In this document: piece after piece, positions 33,101 to 44,879 of the stretch | Position numbering within the stretch: the first letter of the stretch is position 1 | Layout of the letters: each line of letters starts with the position of its first letter | Origin: Crotophaga sulcirostris | Lineage: Eukaryota > Chordata > Aves > Cuculiformes > Crotophagidae | Direction: 5' to 3' | Assembly: GCA_013397455.1 (NCBI GenBank) | Contig: VYZB01000271.1 | Span: 211,008-275,007 of the forward strand | DNA length: 64,000 nucleotides | The notes under the pieces: model-generated | Databases searched by the model: none | Seen by the model: only the letters and a program-made list of their open reading frames with translations | Told to the model about the DNA's origin: nothing | Made by a program: the position numbers and the translations under genes

Positions 33101-35296
33101 CTCTGCGGCGAGGTTCAGCCCAGCCCAGCTTTCCTGGTGAGACACAGTATGAGATGCAGTTCCCCTCTTGGCTCCTACCACTTTCAAGGCGAGGAGCACT
33201 TGCCGTGCTCCTGATCAGGGTGGGAAGCATCCTTAGGACTTGGCACTGGATTCACGTATCCTCATGGAGATCTCCTCCTCAGGGATTGCTCCCTGGTGTT
33301 CCGACAGCAGCCGTGCTGGCAATGCCTGCTGCTGCCAGCCCTCCCACTGTCGCTCCAGCTGTGGATTCCCCTCTGTGCCACTGCTAACATAAATCCACAA
33401 GTCCCTTCCATGTAAGACATGAAATGGTTGCTTTGCAATGAATTAGGTTGCTGGGTTGGTTTTTTTTAAAGCTGGAATGCATCCCTTCAGCCCCAGAGCT
33501 GCTGCCCAACGGAGAGGTGTGGGAAGGAGGTGGAAAGTGCTGTGCAGAGAGAGAGGAGATATCAAAAGGGGATGAAGGATGCCCAGGTGATTGCCGACAC
33601 AAACAAGAATGACAGGAGAGACCTCAGGAAAGGGCAAAGAGCTGGGGCGCAGGCAATTGGGAGTGCTGGGGAGAGGGGTTGTCTCTGCACCACCTCACCC
33701 AGGATGTGGGAGGTTGGAGGTTGCCCTGGCTGCCTCCCCTGGCAGGGAGCACCCTTGCTCCTGCACCAGCAGCCCCACCGCTGCTGAGGCCAAGAGGGAG
33801 TTTGTGGTGAGCTGTGGGGAGCATGTGGGGCATTAGGGATGCGGTGCTGCTGGAGCTGCCAGCCCACCTGGCCATGTTTCCCTCACAGGAAAGCTGGGAA
33901 GGAACAAGGAGTCCGATTCCCCAGGGACCTCTGGGGGGATGGCATCGCTGCATGTCAAGGATTAAATCCATTACAGAGAAGTGCTTGGGGGGAAAGCCCT
34001 GGACGTGATGCACGTGGAGGCTGATGCATTAAAATCGCTTCCTGCGGAGATCTCCTCCCGCTCATGAGGCAGGGAGCGGGGTTGGGCATGAAGCCACCAC
34101 CCAGAGCTGCTTCCAGCGCTAATGGCTTGCATTTGCTGGCAAGCTGGGAACAGCCTGGTTTCCAGCCTGGCGCCGGCTGGTGAAACAAGCCCTTCAAATC
34201 CCAGCCCCACCCCGAGCCAGAGCTGAGCACCGGAGGCGGCTGAGACCCTTCCCTTTACTGTGTGGTTGGGTCCCATGAGTCCCAGAGCTGCTGGGCAGAG
34301 CACAGGGTTGGGGTTGTGCCCTTCCTCCACTGGAAGGTTAGCAAATCCAATGAGTTTTTTCCAGTTGTTTTAGTTCCAGCCATAAGTATTGCGCTAGGAG
34401 AAAACCCACTTAGTCAGATGGTTCCTGACCAGCTCCAGTCAGAAATGATATCTGGTACCCTGGAAGGTTGTGTTGCCTCGCAGCAGCCCAGCACCCAGCT
34501 GGAGAATCCTGCACATGAGGGTCTAGGCAGGGGTAGGCAGGCATGCCTACGCTTCCTTCCTCGGTATTGCCTAACAAATGACAGGATGGGAAGAACCTTC
34601 CAAAACTCCCCAAATTAGTAGAGATTTCCCAGAATGGGTTCTGGAATCGAAGCAATTCATCCATTCCTGATTTGCTTTGAAAAACATATATTTTCACTCT
34701 TGTATTTTTCCCTTTCTCCCTTTCCATCTTGCAACCCCACATGTTTCCTTTTATTCCTCCCCTCTTCCTCCTCCTTTTCATGAGCTATTTTCAAATGCCA
34801 GGAAGGGCGAGATCTGAGGGGAGGAGGAGTAACCGCAAGAAAAAAAAAGGTGGTAAAATTATTTCACACATTTACGGGGCCGGGAGAGGGGGGGAGGTGA
34901 GGGAAGGTGTGGGTGTGGGGAAAGAGAACAGCTCCAATTCCCACATGACAAAAAGCAGCTTCATTCATTTCCCAATGTAATTTTATCAGGTAAAAAGGTT
35001 TAGTTCCGTTTACGCAACCCTACAGCTCCCAGTGATGGTTCTGGAGGTGCTGCTGGTCCCCAGAGTTGTCCCTCCTGCTTTGCTGCCCTGACTTCATGCG
35101 AATTTGGTGTCAGGACTTTGGTACTGGGGGATCCAGGGCAGGAGGATGCTGAGTGGGAAGAAAAGGAAGGAGGAGCAGCTGAAAAATGTGGATTTTGAAC
35201 AAAACCTTGCTCCAGCTTGGCCCAGGAGTGGGTAGGGGGGATGTTGCAAGTAACACCAGCTTCATGGGAAGTGTTTCTTCACACAAGGACAGAATG
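30146..35296. other. 5.1-kb single-copy stretch
   Basis: I see no recognisable gene, RNA or mobile element. GC-rich, CpG-containing bases occur near 30985-31030 (CCCGCCACCCGCCGCCTGCC). Many small overlapping open frames exist but none shows a known motif. Confidence 0.5.
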
Positions 35297-35626
35297 TTAC
35301 AACTACCTAAAAGGAGGTTGTAGCAAGGTGGGTACTGGTCTCTTCAACCAAGGAACAAGCGACAGGATGAGAGGAAATGTCCTCAAGTTGTGTCAGGGGA
35401 GATTTAGATAGAGTATTAGGAAAAATTTCTTCATTGAAAGAGTGGTGAAGCCCTGGCAGAGGCTGCCCAGGGAGGTGGTGGAGTCTCCATCCCTGGAGGG
35501 GTTCAAAAAGTGTGTAGATGTGGCGCTTCAAGACATAGTTTAGTAGGCACGGTGGGGTTGGGCTGATGGTTGGACTGGATGATCTTAGTGGTCTTTTCCA
35601 ACCTTAATGATTCTATGATTCTATGT
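35297..35626 (+). mobile_element. CR1 LINE, 5'-truncated, class C tail
   Basis: It starts at ACAACTACCTAAAAGGAGGT ([26 protein letters not shown]). It runs through GAAGCCCTGGCAGAGGCTGC and ends CCTTAATGATTCTATGATTC plus one more unit. It is the same class as the copy at 15376. A stop codon after GRFR (about 35410) interrupts the frame. Confidence 0.95.
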
Positions 35627-36709
35627 TGGAAGATTTCCTGTGTTTACTGAATACAACTAAACCCAGCAACAACAGTGCTGACTGTGAACTAGGGGTTCAG
35701 GTTGCGATAAACTCTTTAGACGACAAAATCTTCTTATACTCAATTGTTTCTCCATTTAGCTGGGAAAACTGGAAATAACAGTTTTGGCTTGATCCAAACC
35801 AATCTTTAAATGTGATTTGTTTGGTTTGCTGGCCAGACAGACAAATCTCAAAGCCAATGGAAAAGGGAACTAAAACCCCTTCAAATCCTGAAGAAAGCTT
35901 CTCTGAGCCGCTCCCTGTTGTGATGCTAAAGGCAACGCTGGAGGACTGATGCTCTGGTTGTCCCACATTGAATCTCTGTCCCCTTTGTGCCGTTGCTTTG
36001 GAGAAGACCCCAGATGGGAGGAGGCTGGGGACCCAACAGCAGGCATTACCCTGCCTGTCCTCCCGTGGGTGAGCCTGGGCACTTGCAACAAGCTGGCATT
36101 TCACACCTTGGGGAGGGTGACATTTTCTTTGCGGCATTTCCACGTTTGGAAGCTGGCATTTCACCCCAAGAGGAAGCTGGTATTTATAAGGCAGGGCACT
36201 GGCATTTCATTCATTGTTACCATCCAGTGATTCAGACAAGGTCTCTTAGCCAAAAGGTCAGCTGGGTCTCTGCTGTTCTTTGCTGCTTTCCTTTCTTTTT
36301 TTTTCCCCTAAGGGAAAGAGGGGAAAACAAAGCCAAGCCAAGCACCAGAACTGCTGATTGCCATTTTTCTTGCCTTGAAAATGAAGGTCTGCTATGCTAC
36401 ATAAAAGCTAAGATTTTCCAAAGGCTGTCTTGCAAGGGTGACTTCTGTAAGATCCTTATTTTATTTTGCTTTGAGTTCTAATGATGCAACACAGAGCCCA
36501 GCATCAGGGTGGTAAGGGTGGCACCAGCGATTGACCCAGTGCTGTGCTGGTGCTCCTCATTGCCCTAGTATTCTTGTGTAATCCTCTTTCCTGGCCTGAA
36601 GAGCTGAGCTGAAGGCCATTTGAACCTTAATATGTTTAAGGGAGCCCAGAACTACATCTTCTCTGGCCAGACACCAGGTTTTGTCCCCAGATTTGCCCTG
36701 GGGCAGGTG
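35627..36709. other. single-copy stretch with a degenerate minisatellite
   Basis: No recognisable gene. It contains the four-fold CTGGCATTTCA-like repeat at 36088-36210. Confidence 0.55.
36088..36210 (+). repeat. degenerate minisatellite (AGCTGGCATTTCAC units)
   Basis: The core AAGCTGGCATTTCAC occurs at about 36090 and 36150, with variants at about 36173 (GAAGCTGGTATTTATA) and 36198 (ACTGGCATTTCAT). A partial GCGGCATTTCCA lies at about 36131. Spacing is uneven (24-60 bases), so this is an old or irregular tandem array. Confidence 0.6.
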
Positions 36710-37495
36710 ATTAATCTCATGAAGTTCAACAAGGCCAAGTGCAAGTTTCTGCACCTGGGCTGGGGCAATCCAAAGAACAAACAAAGGCTGGGTGGAGAAT
36801 GGATTTAGAGGAGACCTGAAGAGAAAGACTTAAGGTGCTGGGGGAGGAGAAGACAACATGAGCAGGCAGTGTGAGCTCGCAGCCCGGAAACCAAGGGTGT
36901 CCTGGGCTGCATCCAGAGCAGTGGGACCACCAGGGTGAGTGAGAGGATTCTGCCCCTCTGCTCTGTTCTCATGAGACCTCATCTAGAGTCCTGCATCCAG
37001 CCCTGGAGTCCTCAGCACAGGAAAGACATGGAGTTGGTAGAGCGAGTCCAGAAGAGACCACGAAGATGATCTGAGGGCTGGAGCACCTCCTGTATGAGGA
37101 CAGGCTGGGAGAGTTGGGGTTGTTCAGCCTGGGGAAGACCTTAGAGCAGCCTCCAGTACTGAAAGGGGTTCCAGGAAAGCTGGAGAGTGGCTCTTGATCA
37201 GGGAGAGCAGGGATAGGATGAGAGCACATGGTTTTAAGCTGCAAGAGGGGAGATTGAGATGAGAATTTAGGAAGAAACACTTTCCTGTGAGAGTGGGAAG
37301 GCCCTGGCCCAGGTTGCCCAGAGCAGTGGTGGCTGCCCCATCCCTGGAGATGTTCAGGGCCAGGTTGGATGGGGCTTTGAGCAACTTGGTCTAGTGGAAG
37401 TTGTCCCTGCCCATGGCAGGAGTTGAAGCTGGATGGGCTTTGAGGTCCCTTCCAACCCAAACCATTCCATGATTCTGTGATTCTATGATTATGCA
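36710..37495 (+). mobile_element. CR1 LINE, longest copy (about 0.79 kb), class A tail
   Basis: This copy reaches furthest into ORF2. It encodes NLMKFNKAKCKFLHLGWGNP and KQRLGGEWI (about 36711-36805), a segment just downstream of the reverse transcriptase core in CR1. A CAGCCCGGAAACCAAGGGTG block follows (about 36880), then the GAGTCCTCAGCACAGG block (36996-37020). A deletion removes part of the EKRRL region near 37130-37140. It ends CATTCCATGATTCTGTGATT and one more unit near 37490. Several frameshifts and stops; not functional. Confidence 0.95.
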
Positions 37496-38280
37496 TTCCA
37501 GGGTGGCCAAGGGACGAGGAGCAGGAAGGGAAAAGCGCGTGCAGGTTCCCGCTGTGACTCTGGGGCTCTTGTTGGACTGGGGCAATATAAGTACTGCCAT
37601 GGCCTGGGGAACATAAATAAAATCAATAAGAGGCTGTTAAATTGTTTCAGAACCTCACAAGGAACAGCGTGGGGAGTGCTGGCTGCAGAGATGTATCTGC
37701 TGCCACTCCGCGGGCTGTGGCACATTCATTAAGTATCTTTAAGATGGATACACCCCCCAGTTCACCTCCTGCGAAAGCCTGGGAATTTATTTCCTCCTGA
37801 ACTGTGCCATCAATCTCTGGTGACAGCACCGCCTCGGCACCGCGCGGCTCAGCCGGAGAGACTCGGGCCGGCTGCTCGGCCTCCCTGGAGGGGGCTGCAT
37901 TGGTCCCTCATGCCCTGGCTGGGAAGGGGGGCACCCCACTCCCCTGCCCTTGGTGATGCCACTGGGAGGAAAGCTGTCATGCATTGCAAACGCCTTCAGG
38001 CACCTTCCTGTGCTGCTCAGGACCCCTGTGCTTGTGTCTGCTCACAGCCAGGCTCCGCATCCCTTCACGGTCCGGCTCTGCCTGCATCCATCTCTAATCC
38101 CCGCAGGCTGGTGGTGTGGAGAGGATTTGATGATTCCTCCTCTTCTGTCCCCCCTGCATGGCACCCTGCAATCCTGGCCCCCTCCTCAGCACCCTGGCCC
38201 AGCTCCCCAGCCTGCATTCGGCCAGGAGCTCCCAGGGCCCCACACTGCGCATGTAGGTGTGAGAGCCCCAAGTCTTTGCA
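37496..38280. other. single-copy non-coding stretch
   Basis: No recognisable gene. A small CpG-rich patch lies at 37825-37890 (ACCGCCTCGGCACCGCGCGG). Confidence 0.5.
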
Positions 38281-38613
38281 GAGTATCACAGTATCACACA
38301 GTATAACCAGGTTGGAAGAGACCTCTGAGATCATCAAGTCCAACCTATAAGCCAACACTAACACCATCTCATCACCTAAACCATGGCACTGAGTGCCTCA
38401 TCCAATCTTCCCTTAAACACATCCAGGGTCGGCGACTCCACCATCTCCCTGGGCACCGCATTCCAGTGGCCAATCACCCTTTCAGTGAAGAACTTCTTCC
38501 TAACATCAAGTCTAAACCTCCCCTGATGAAGTTTAAGTCCGTGCCCTCTAGTTCTGTCACTGGTCACCTGTGAGAAGAGACCAACGCCTGCTTGACTACA
38601 ACCTCCTTTTAGT
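38281..38613 (-). mobile_element. CR1 LINE, 5'-truncated, class B tail
   Basis: On the plus strand it starts AGTATCACAGTATCACACAG, the reversed class B tail. On the minus strand it keeps an uninterrupted frame from 38567 to 38376, with [32 protein letters not shown] and [10 protein letters not shown] ending in a stop. The intact frame and low divergence from the copies at 2362, 24845 and 50880 suggest recent activity of this subfamily. Confidence 0.96.
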
Positions 38614-40145
38614 AATATTGCTGTGCCTGACTTGGTGCTTGTAGCTTTTATCAGAGCAGCCAGACAGGAGCTGAATGAATCCAGCGACCCGGGGCGGGAG
38701 GGGAGATGCCGCTCCGCGTCTGAGCTGCTTTGTTTTCCCTCTTTCCTCCGCCTGCTGTGTCAGTGATGCTTTGGACTGGAAAGCTAAGACAGGTCCGTTT
38801 AGCAGGGGAAAGGACCAGCAGGAGAAGGCTGAGGGACCCCCCTGCTCTGCACCAAAACACCCTCTGCCCAGCCCTTCCCAGAGCCCGTGGTTGCTCCTTT
38901 CGTCTCGGTGCTGACATTTCACCCTCTGGTGCCTTCAGATGTCAGCCAAGCTGCACATTACGTCAATTTATGCGGAGACCTGGGTTTTACTTCTTCCTGT
39001 AATTTCTTCCGATGCTTTTAATTTTTCCCCCATATCAGCTGGGAACCTACAGATTATCCCGTAAGAGCAGAATAAAGACTTGTCAACCTTTCTTACATAC
39101 TCCTTGAGATGAAAATAACTTCCTGAACCCCTTTAAAATGCTTTATTTTCCACCACTTCTGCTACTCTGAGTATAATTTGACTGACTAAAGGATCTTGAA
39201 GCTAAGGAGGAAAAAAAAAAGATAAAGTAGACTAATAATAATGATAAAAACTGCTCCAGAGAGAGCGATAAGGGCCTGGAGACTCACACCCTAGCACCGC
39301 CTGCCAGGGCAGGTGTGAGCCTGGCTTTTGTTCCCCAGCTCGGTAAGCCTGGTGCTGGGAGTGGGGACAGCTGGGCTCTGCAAAAATGGGACTTTGTCAA
39401 GAGAAGAAAGGTATTGTGTCCCCTGTGATATGGAAATGAGTGGGGAGGTGAGGGCAGTGAGAGAGGATTTCTGATGGTAATGAGGCTTTACATTGGCTTT
39501 CTCCCTTGCCTCCATCCCTCCCTTTCAAAGGTAGGATGAGGTTTCAAGGGCTGTTGTATTCTTTCTATTGCATTGTTTGTCAGGGTTTTTTTATTACCCC
39601 AGCCTGTTGTGGTTTTTAAAGATAAAAAGTGGGAGCTGCAATGAAGGGGAGTTTGGGGAGGGCTGGGAGATGTGGCAGGGGTTATGGTTGTGGAGCTGTG
39701 GACAATGCTACCAGTTCTTGCAGGTGGGTTATGTTCGTTTGGGAACACTTCTCTCCCATTCCATGACCCTCAGTACTCCCTCTTGGCTGCTGCTGGACAA
39801 GGTTGTGACCAGCTGAGCTGGAGAAACGGCTAGTGGGGAAGGTCAGTGCCACAGCTGATCCTTTCTTCATGTAGAAACCCTTCTTCATTCATGGAAAGGG
39901 CTGTGCACAGATTTCCTGGGCAAACAGTTTCTGATGGAAAATTGAGGTTTGGGTTGGGTTTAATTTGTCATGTAAAATATCTGTTGTCTGCTGAAGAGGT
40001 GAACTTTCTCCTCTGAAAAGCCAGTGCTCTAACCCCGTACACTTACTTGCTGGGGGTGGGGAGCAGATGTCTCGGTTCTTGCTAGATGAACAAGGGGTGT
40101 TGAATGAGCAGGAGCCACTTGTCGGGCACTTTCAGAGCTACTATT
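38614..40145. other. single-copy non-coding stretch
   Basis: No recognisable gene. AT-rich around 39000-39260. Confidence 0.5.
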
Positions 40146-40605
40146 AATCACAGAATAGAATCATAGAATGGTTTGGGTTGGAAGGGACAATAAAGTCCAT
40201 CCAGTTCCACTCCCCCTACCATGGACAGGGACACCTCCCACTGGATCAGGGGGCTCAGAGCCCCATCAAACGTCCCCCTTGAACACCTCCAGGGATGAGG
40301 CAGCCACCAGTTCTCTGGGAAACCTGGGCCAGGGCCTCCCCACCCTCACAGGAAAATATTTCTTCCTAAGATCTAATTTCCATCTCCCCTCTTTCAGCTC
40401 AAAACCATTCCCCCTTGTCCTAACCTTGCCCTCCCTGATCAAGAGCCCCTCTCCAGCTTTCCTGGAGCCCCTTTCAGTACTGGAGGCTGCTCTAAGGTCT
40501 CTTTGGAGCCTTCTCTTCTCCAGGCTGAACAACCCCAACTCTCCCATCCTGTTCTCATACGGGGGCTGCCCCAGCCCCTGCATGATCTTCATGGCCCTCA
40601 TCTTC
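40146..40605 (-). mobile_element. CR1 LINE, about 0.46 kb, class A tail
   Basis: The reversed tail (CACAGAATAGAATCATAGAA) begins at about 40148. Minus-strand ORF2 remnants run in frame from about 40600 to 40270: [36 protein letters not shown] and RVGRPWPRFPREL. A deletion at about 40268 joins VFKG to the 3' UTR. Homology is lost near 40605. Confidence 0.95.
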
Positions 40606-41918
40606 TGTTGCCTCTGTGTTGCAGGCAGATGCAGAATTCCTGTGTACCAGCCCAGAATGAGCAGCCAGGGCTCACCCTCTGCTCGACTCCCAATGGTTTT
40701 CATCCGTTGTTGATCTGAGGAACTTTACTGAACCTCCTGGGGCAGCTCATCTGCCCATGCTGGGCAGCACCCGTGGGCATAGGAGCTGCCTGCCCCTTCT
40801 GCCCTGCCTGCGCTGCAGTGATAGACCCCTGGAATCTGGCTGATTTCAGAAAATGCTGATTCAAAAATCTGCTGGAGCTCTGCTGGGCTGCCGCGGGTCA
40901 GGAGGGCTCCCAGGTCAAAGTCACTGTTCAGGCAGGAGCTGTAAGCAAAGATGCCTCATGGTGAGCTTTGCTGCTGTGTATTCCAGAGCTCCCTTTTTAG
41001 CCAAAGCCCTCGAGCCACGCTGGTGGTTGCTCAGCCGCTGCCCAGCAGACATTGCTGCTCAGCTGTTTGATTTGATCCCTTCCAATTTTACAAGAAGTGA
41101 CAGTAAATCTATCCCATACGCACAGGACCGTGTGGGGTGTTTAAACAATCATTTGCATCCAGATGTGTTGTGGCTTTGGGGTATCTCCTGACAATGTGGG
41201 TTGGTGCTGGATATATTATGTTGTAAAAGGTAATGTTTAGAGCCAGACAATCAATCCGCAAGAGCAAGCAAGGTTTTGGCAATGAGCTCTGCTGCGTGGG
41301 GCAGCCCCATCACCCATGGGTGCTGAGAGGGTGTGTAGGGGATATCTCTCATCAGACTTCCCTGCAGACACGGTCATTTAAGGGCTCCCAAGCACGGCCG
41401 AGGGTACCTATACTGCTGTCTCCACATCCAAAAAGCCCATTAGCCTGCAAGGAGGAGGAGGGGGAGCGAGGGGACATGGCAGAGGAAGATAAGGCTGGGG
41501 AGTGGAGGATCTGCAGGCAGTTAATGGGCAGTGAATTGGCATTACTCCCCAGCAAGTTCTCATTTCCCTGGCTATGTGCTGGCTTATCTGCACCCCAGTG
41601 TGGGGAGGGAGCATCTCCCTGAGCATCCCCCCCAGCCATGGCTGGACCGTGTGGTGGAGGCCAGAGCAAGTGGGCACCACTGGTGTCTGGGGCGTGTGTG
41701 GAGGGGAATGCAGCCATGAGCCCCCGGAGCACAGGGAGCTGGGGTTTGCAGCTCTGCCACTTGGCCCTGGGACCTCTGGCACACGGGGGTGGCAAAAGGG
41801 ACAAAGCAGAGCAAAATGAGGTTACTGCGCTGCTGTCCTGCTGGTGATGCTGAGGGAGATGCTCCAGTTTAAATCAAACACAGATCAAAGCAGAGATGGC
41901 TCCTGTGCTGCTCGGGGA

Positions 41919-41926
41919 TATATAAG
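41919..41926 (+). promoter_or_regulatory. isolated TATA-box-like sequence
   Basis: TATATAAG in a GC-richer context (GCTCGGGGA before, GCCGTG after). A transcription start about 25-30 bases downstream would be possible. No recognisable transcript or open frame follows, so this may be chance. Confidence 0.15.
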
Positions 41927-44836
41927 GCCGTGTCTGAGCTCATAACATAAGGGCAGCTTTTACTACTTAAAGCCATCTCCTTGCTCTGCTTTGCTCGCAG
42001 AACAGCCCTGTATCTGCTCTGCTTCATATTACATCAGCTCCGAGGAGCTGGAGCTTGCTCTCTGTGGCTTACGCCTCTGGGCAGGAGCAGTGGCCAGGCT
42101 TGGGCCGTGCCTGCTGTGAAGCAGGGAAGGATGCTGACTCCCTAGGAGGGTTATTTTTGAGGCTTCCTTGGCCTGAGGGCTGCAAAGTGGTGGTTTGCTA
42201 CCCTGGTTCCAGGCACCAGGGCAGGGTGTCCCCACAGGTGGCTCAGCCAACACCCCCAGGGCAAGTCCCTTCCAACCAGGGAGCGGCGGTGGGGCAGGGC
42301 TGGGGGCTGGCAGCGTGGTCCTGCCCCGCGGGCATGCTGGCACTGCAGCTTTCCTCTGCGCAGGGCAGAGAGGGGCCAACGCCGTGGCCAAAGCAGAAAT
42401 TTTCCAGGGCTGTTATTAATTCCCCAGCTCAGAGGTAACGGCTCTCCTCCCGGCGCCTGGCACACTCTCAGCACCGTGACCGCTTAAGCCCTTTACCATG
42501 CCCCTGTGTCCCCAGTGTGCCACACCAGGGAGACTCCAGTGCTCCAATGCTCCAGGAACACCACAGCAATGCTTGGCATAGGGTCAGGAGCATCCCGGAT
42601 GGTGGCATGCTGGGTTTGGGATCTGCCAGCAAGGGGTGAGCCCTGGGGCTGTGCCTGTAGGTGCTTTGGTCCCAGCAGCTCCTATCAGCCTTCTTCACAC
42701 CCTCTCTGCTCTGAGCTGAGAGCCGCCTGGGAGAGGTCCCCAGCAGTGAGGGGATGTGGTGCGATGGTCACCTGCAGGCCAGGCTCTGCTCAGTCTGGGG
42801 GCTTCTGCAAGACCTTTCCCCTGCTCATATTCCCTTGCACGGGCCTGGATGGATGAAATGGACTTTGCAGCCCCAAATCCCTTAATCTCCAGTATACTTA
42901 CAGTATTAGCCAGATTACAGGAGTCATATACACAGTAATTGCACTCAGCGGAGGACAGGCTCGGAATTTCAAGGCTGGAAGCGAGCATATTTTGCATTTT
43001 CTCCTGTCTCCCACCCAACTACACAGAAGTACATGGAAGTCATGATAAGGATACGTTCAACAAGCAAAGAAATGTCATAGCTGAAATACAACATGTTCTC
43101 CTGACAATTAACCTGGGCAGCCTTACAGGAGCTGCTTGAGGTGGAATCTGCTGAATTGGGGGTCTAGGGGTGAGGCAGAGTTTCAGGGTTTTTTTTGGGT
43201 TTTTTTTTGTGAAGAAGTATTGCAATGCTGGACACCGTTCCCTGAGCTGCGGGATGGCCCTTGGGGACATGGACCTCTGGGTCTAGCCTGTCCCCCATTC
43301 CTCAAGAAACCATCATGGGCACCTGCATGAACGTTGCCACTGCCTGGGGACCTGCTGTAGCCCTGAGTGAACACTACCTGATTCTTGTTGTGGCTGATTT
43401 AAAGCATCCCCCTACCCTGAGGGACTGGTGATGTAAGGAGCCAGTCCCTCATCTTTACAGCTGGGTGTTTGCATGCCCCTACCCAGCACTGCTCCTGTTT
43501 GCAGAGCTGATAACTGATGGTAGAGAAGACTATTGTCTGAGGAATACTTATGCAAACGAGCACAATGGCTTAATAGGGAACACCTGGAGAAATCTCCAAA
43601 GAAAGCAGTAAATTCCCCTTCTCTTGGATTTATGAGGAGATTTTTCACAGATATTTATGGTTTCCCAGGCGTGTTGTTGTGACTCCTTAGCATAGATTTG
43701 CATGGCGTGCTCCAGGAGCTGATGAGGCACTGGGAGATGGAGTGGTGATGGGACAGTCCTGTTTTCAAACAAGGATGGAGCAACTTGCTCCTTAATCCTT
43801 TGGTGAATTCCCACCATGTGCCACAGCTTGCAGCCCTGCTGGCATCAGTGGAGCACCCAGAGAGGCTGGTGAGTGGGGCCAGGTGAATTTAAGTGGTCCT
43901 AATGAATTTAGGCAGCACTGATGAGACACAGGTGGAGATCATCACCCTCCTGTTTCTAGTGCTACACCCATCAACAGGCTCCTTGTTCCTGGCCAGTGGA
44001 TCTTCTCTTTAGCAAGCAAAAGTGATGCTGGTAGCTGCTTCCAAATGGCTTGGTGGGGCAGGATACAGAAGTAGACTGCCCAGCCCAGAGCTAGGGTGCT
44101 TGAGCCCATGGATATTGCCCTCAAACCTATGACTGCAGAGGGTGAAGCAAGAGAAGAAGGAGGGACAAGAGGAAAAGTGTCCAGTAGGGAGCACAGGGCA
44201 GCTTGGCTGCAAGGTTGTGCTGTGAGGCTGCCTTGGGAAAAGGTAACAGATTCTCACCAAAGGGGACATCTGGGTGCGAAAATGAACTTACAAACAAGCA
44301 AGCAAAATGATGCCCTGGCAGACCCTGATGCCCAACCAGCCTCTCGGTTGAAGTAGGGATCTTATTTTTTCCTGCCAGCTTAGGAAATGGGGTGGGAGGG
44401 GGGTGTGTGGGTGTGGGTGTGGAAGAAGGTTTCATTTTCTTGCTCCTTGGCTGCTTTGTGGGAGCCCATTGGGGCCCAGTTGCCCCTGCCAGCTCCACAG
44501 GCAGCACATGTGTGCCTGGATGCTGTGACTGAGGATGCAACCCAGAGGATGCATGTTTGAGCAACTCTGGCCATGTCCAGGGCCTTGGCCAGTGCTGACT
44601 AAGCAGACACCTCATCTAAGGCTCAAATTTGATTGTACCTGGAGGGAGCAGCTGGGATGTATGGAGCAGGTTTGTGCCCTGCGGGGCTGGGCTTAGTGCT
44701 GCTGTGGGGGGGAATGTGCCCTGTCCCACCCATGTGGGCCTGGTGCAATGCCAACACTTTCCTGTCAGCCTCTTAAAATCCCTGTGGCTGTGAACAGCCA
44801 ACCCACTGAACCGCATCTCTCTCTCCTCCTTCCCAG

Positions 44837-44879
44837 GTTCCTTGCCTCGCCAGCAGGTCCTTGCAGGATTTCAGCTCTG
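44837..44879 (+). other. candidate micro-exon (43 bases)
   Basis: A long pyrimidine tract ending in CTCTCTCTCCTCCTTCCCAG (acceptor to 44836) and a consensus donor, CTG|GTAAGT (intron from 44880), bracket 43 bases. All three forward frames are open across this short interval. No peptide is recognisable, so it could equally be a lncRNA exon or a chance pair. Confidence 0.2.
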
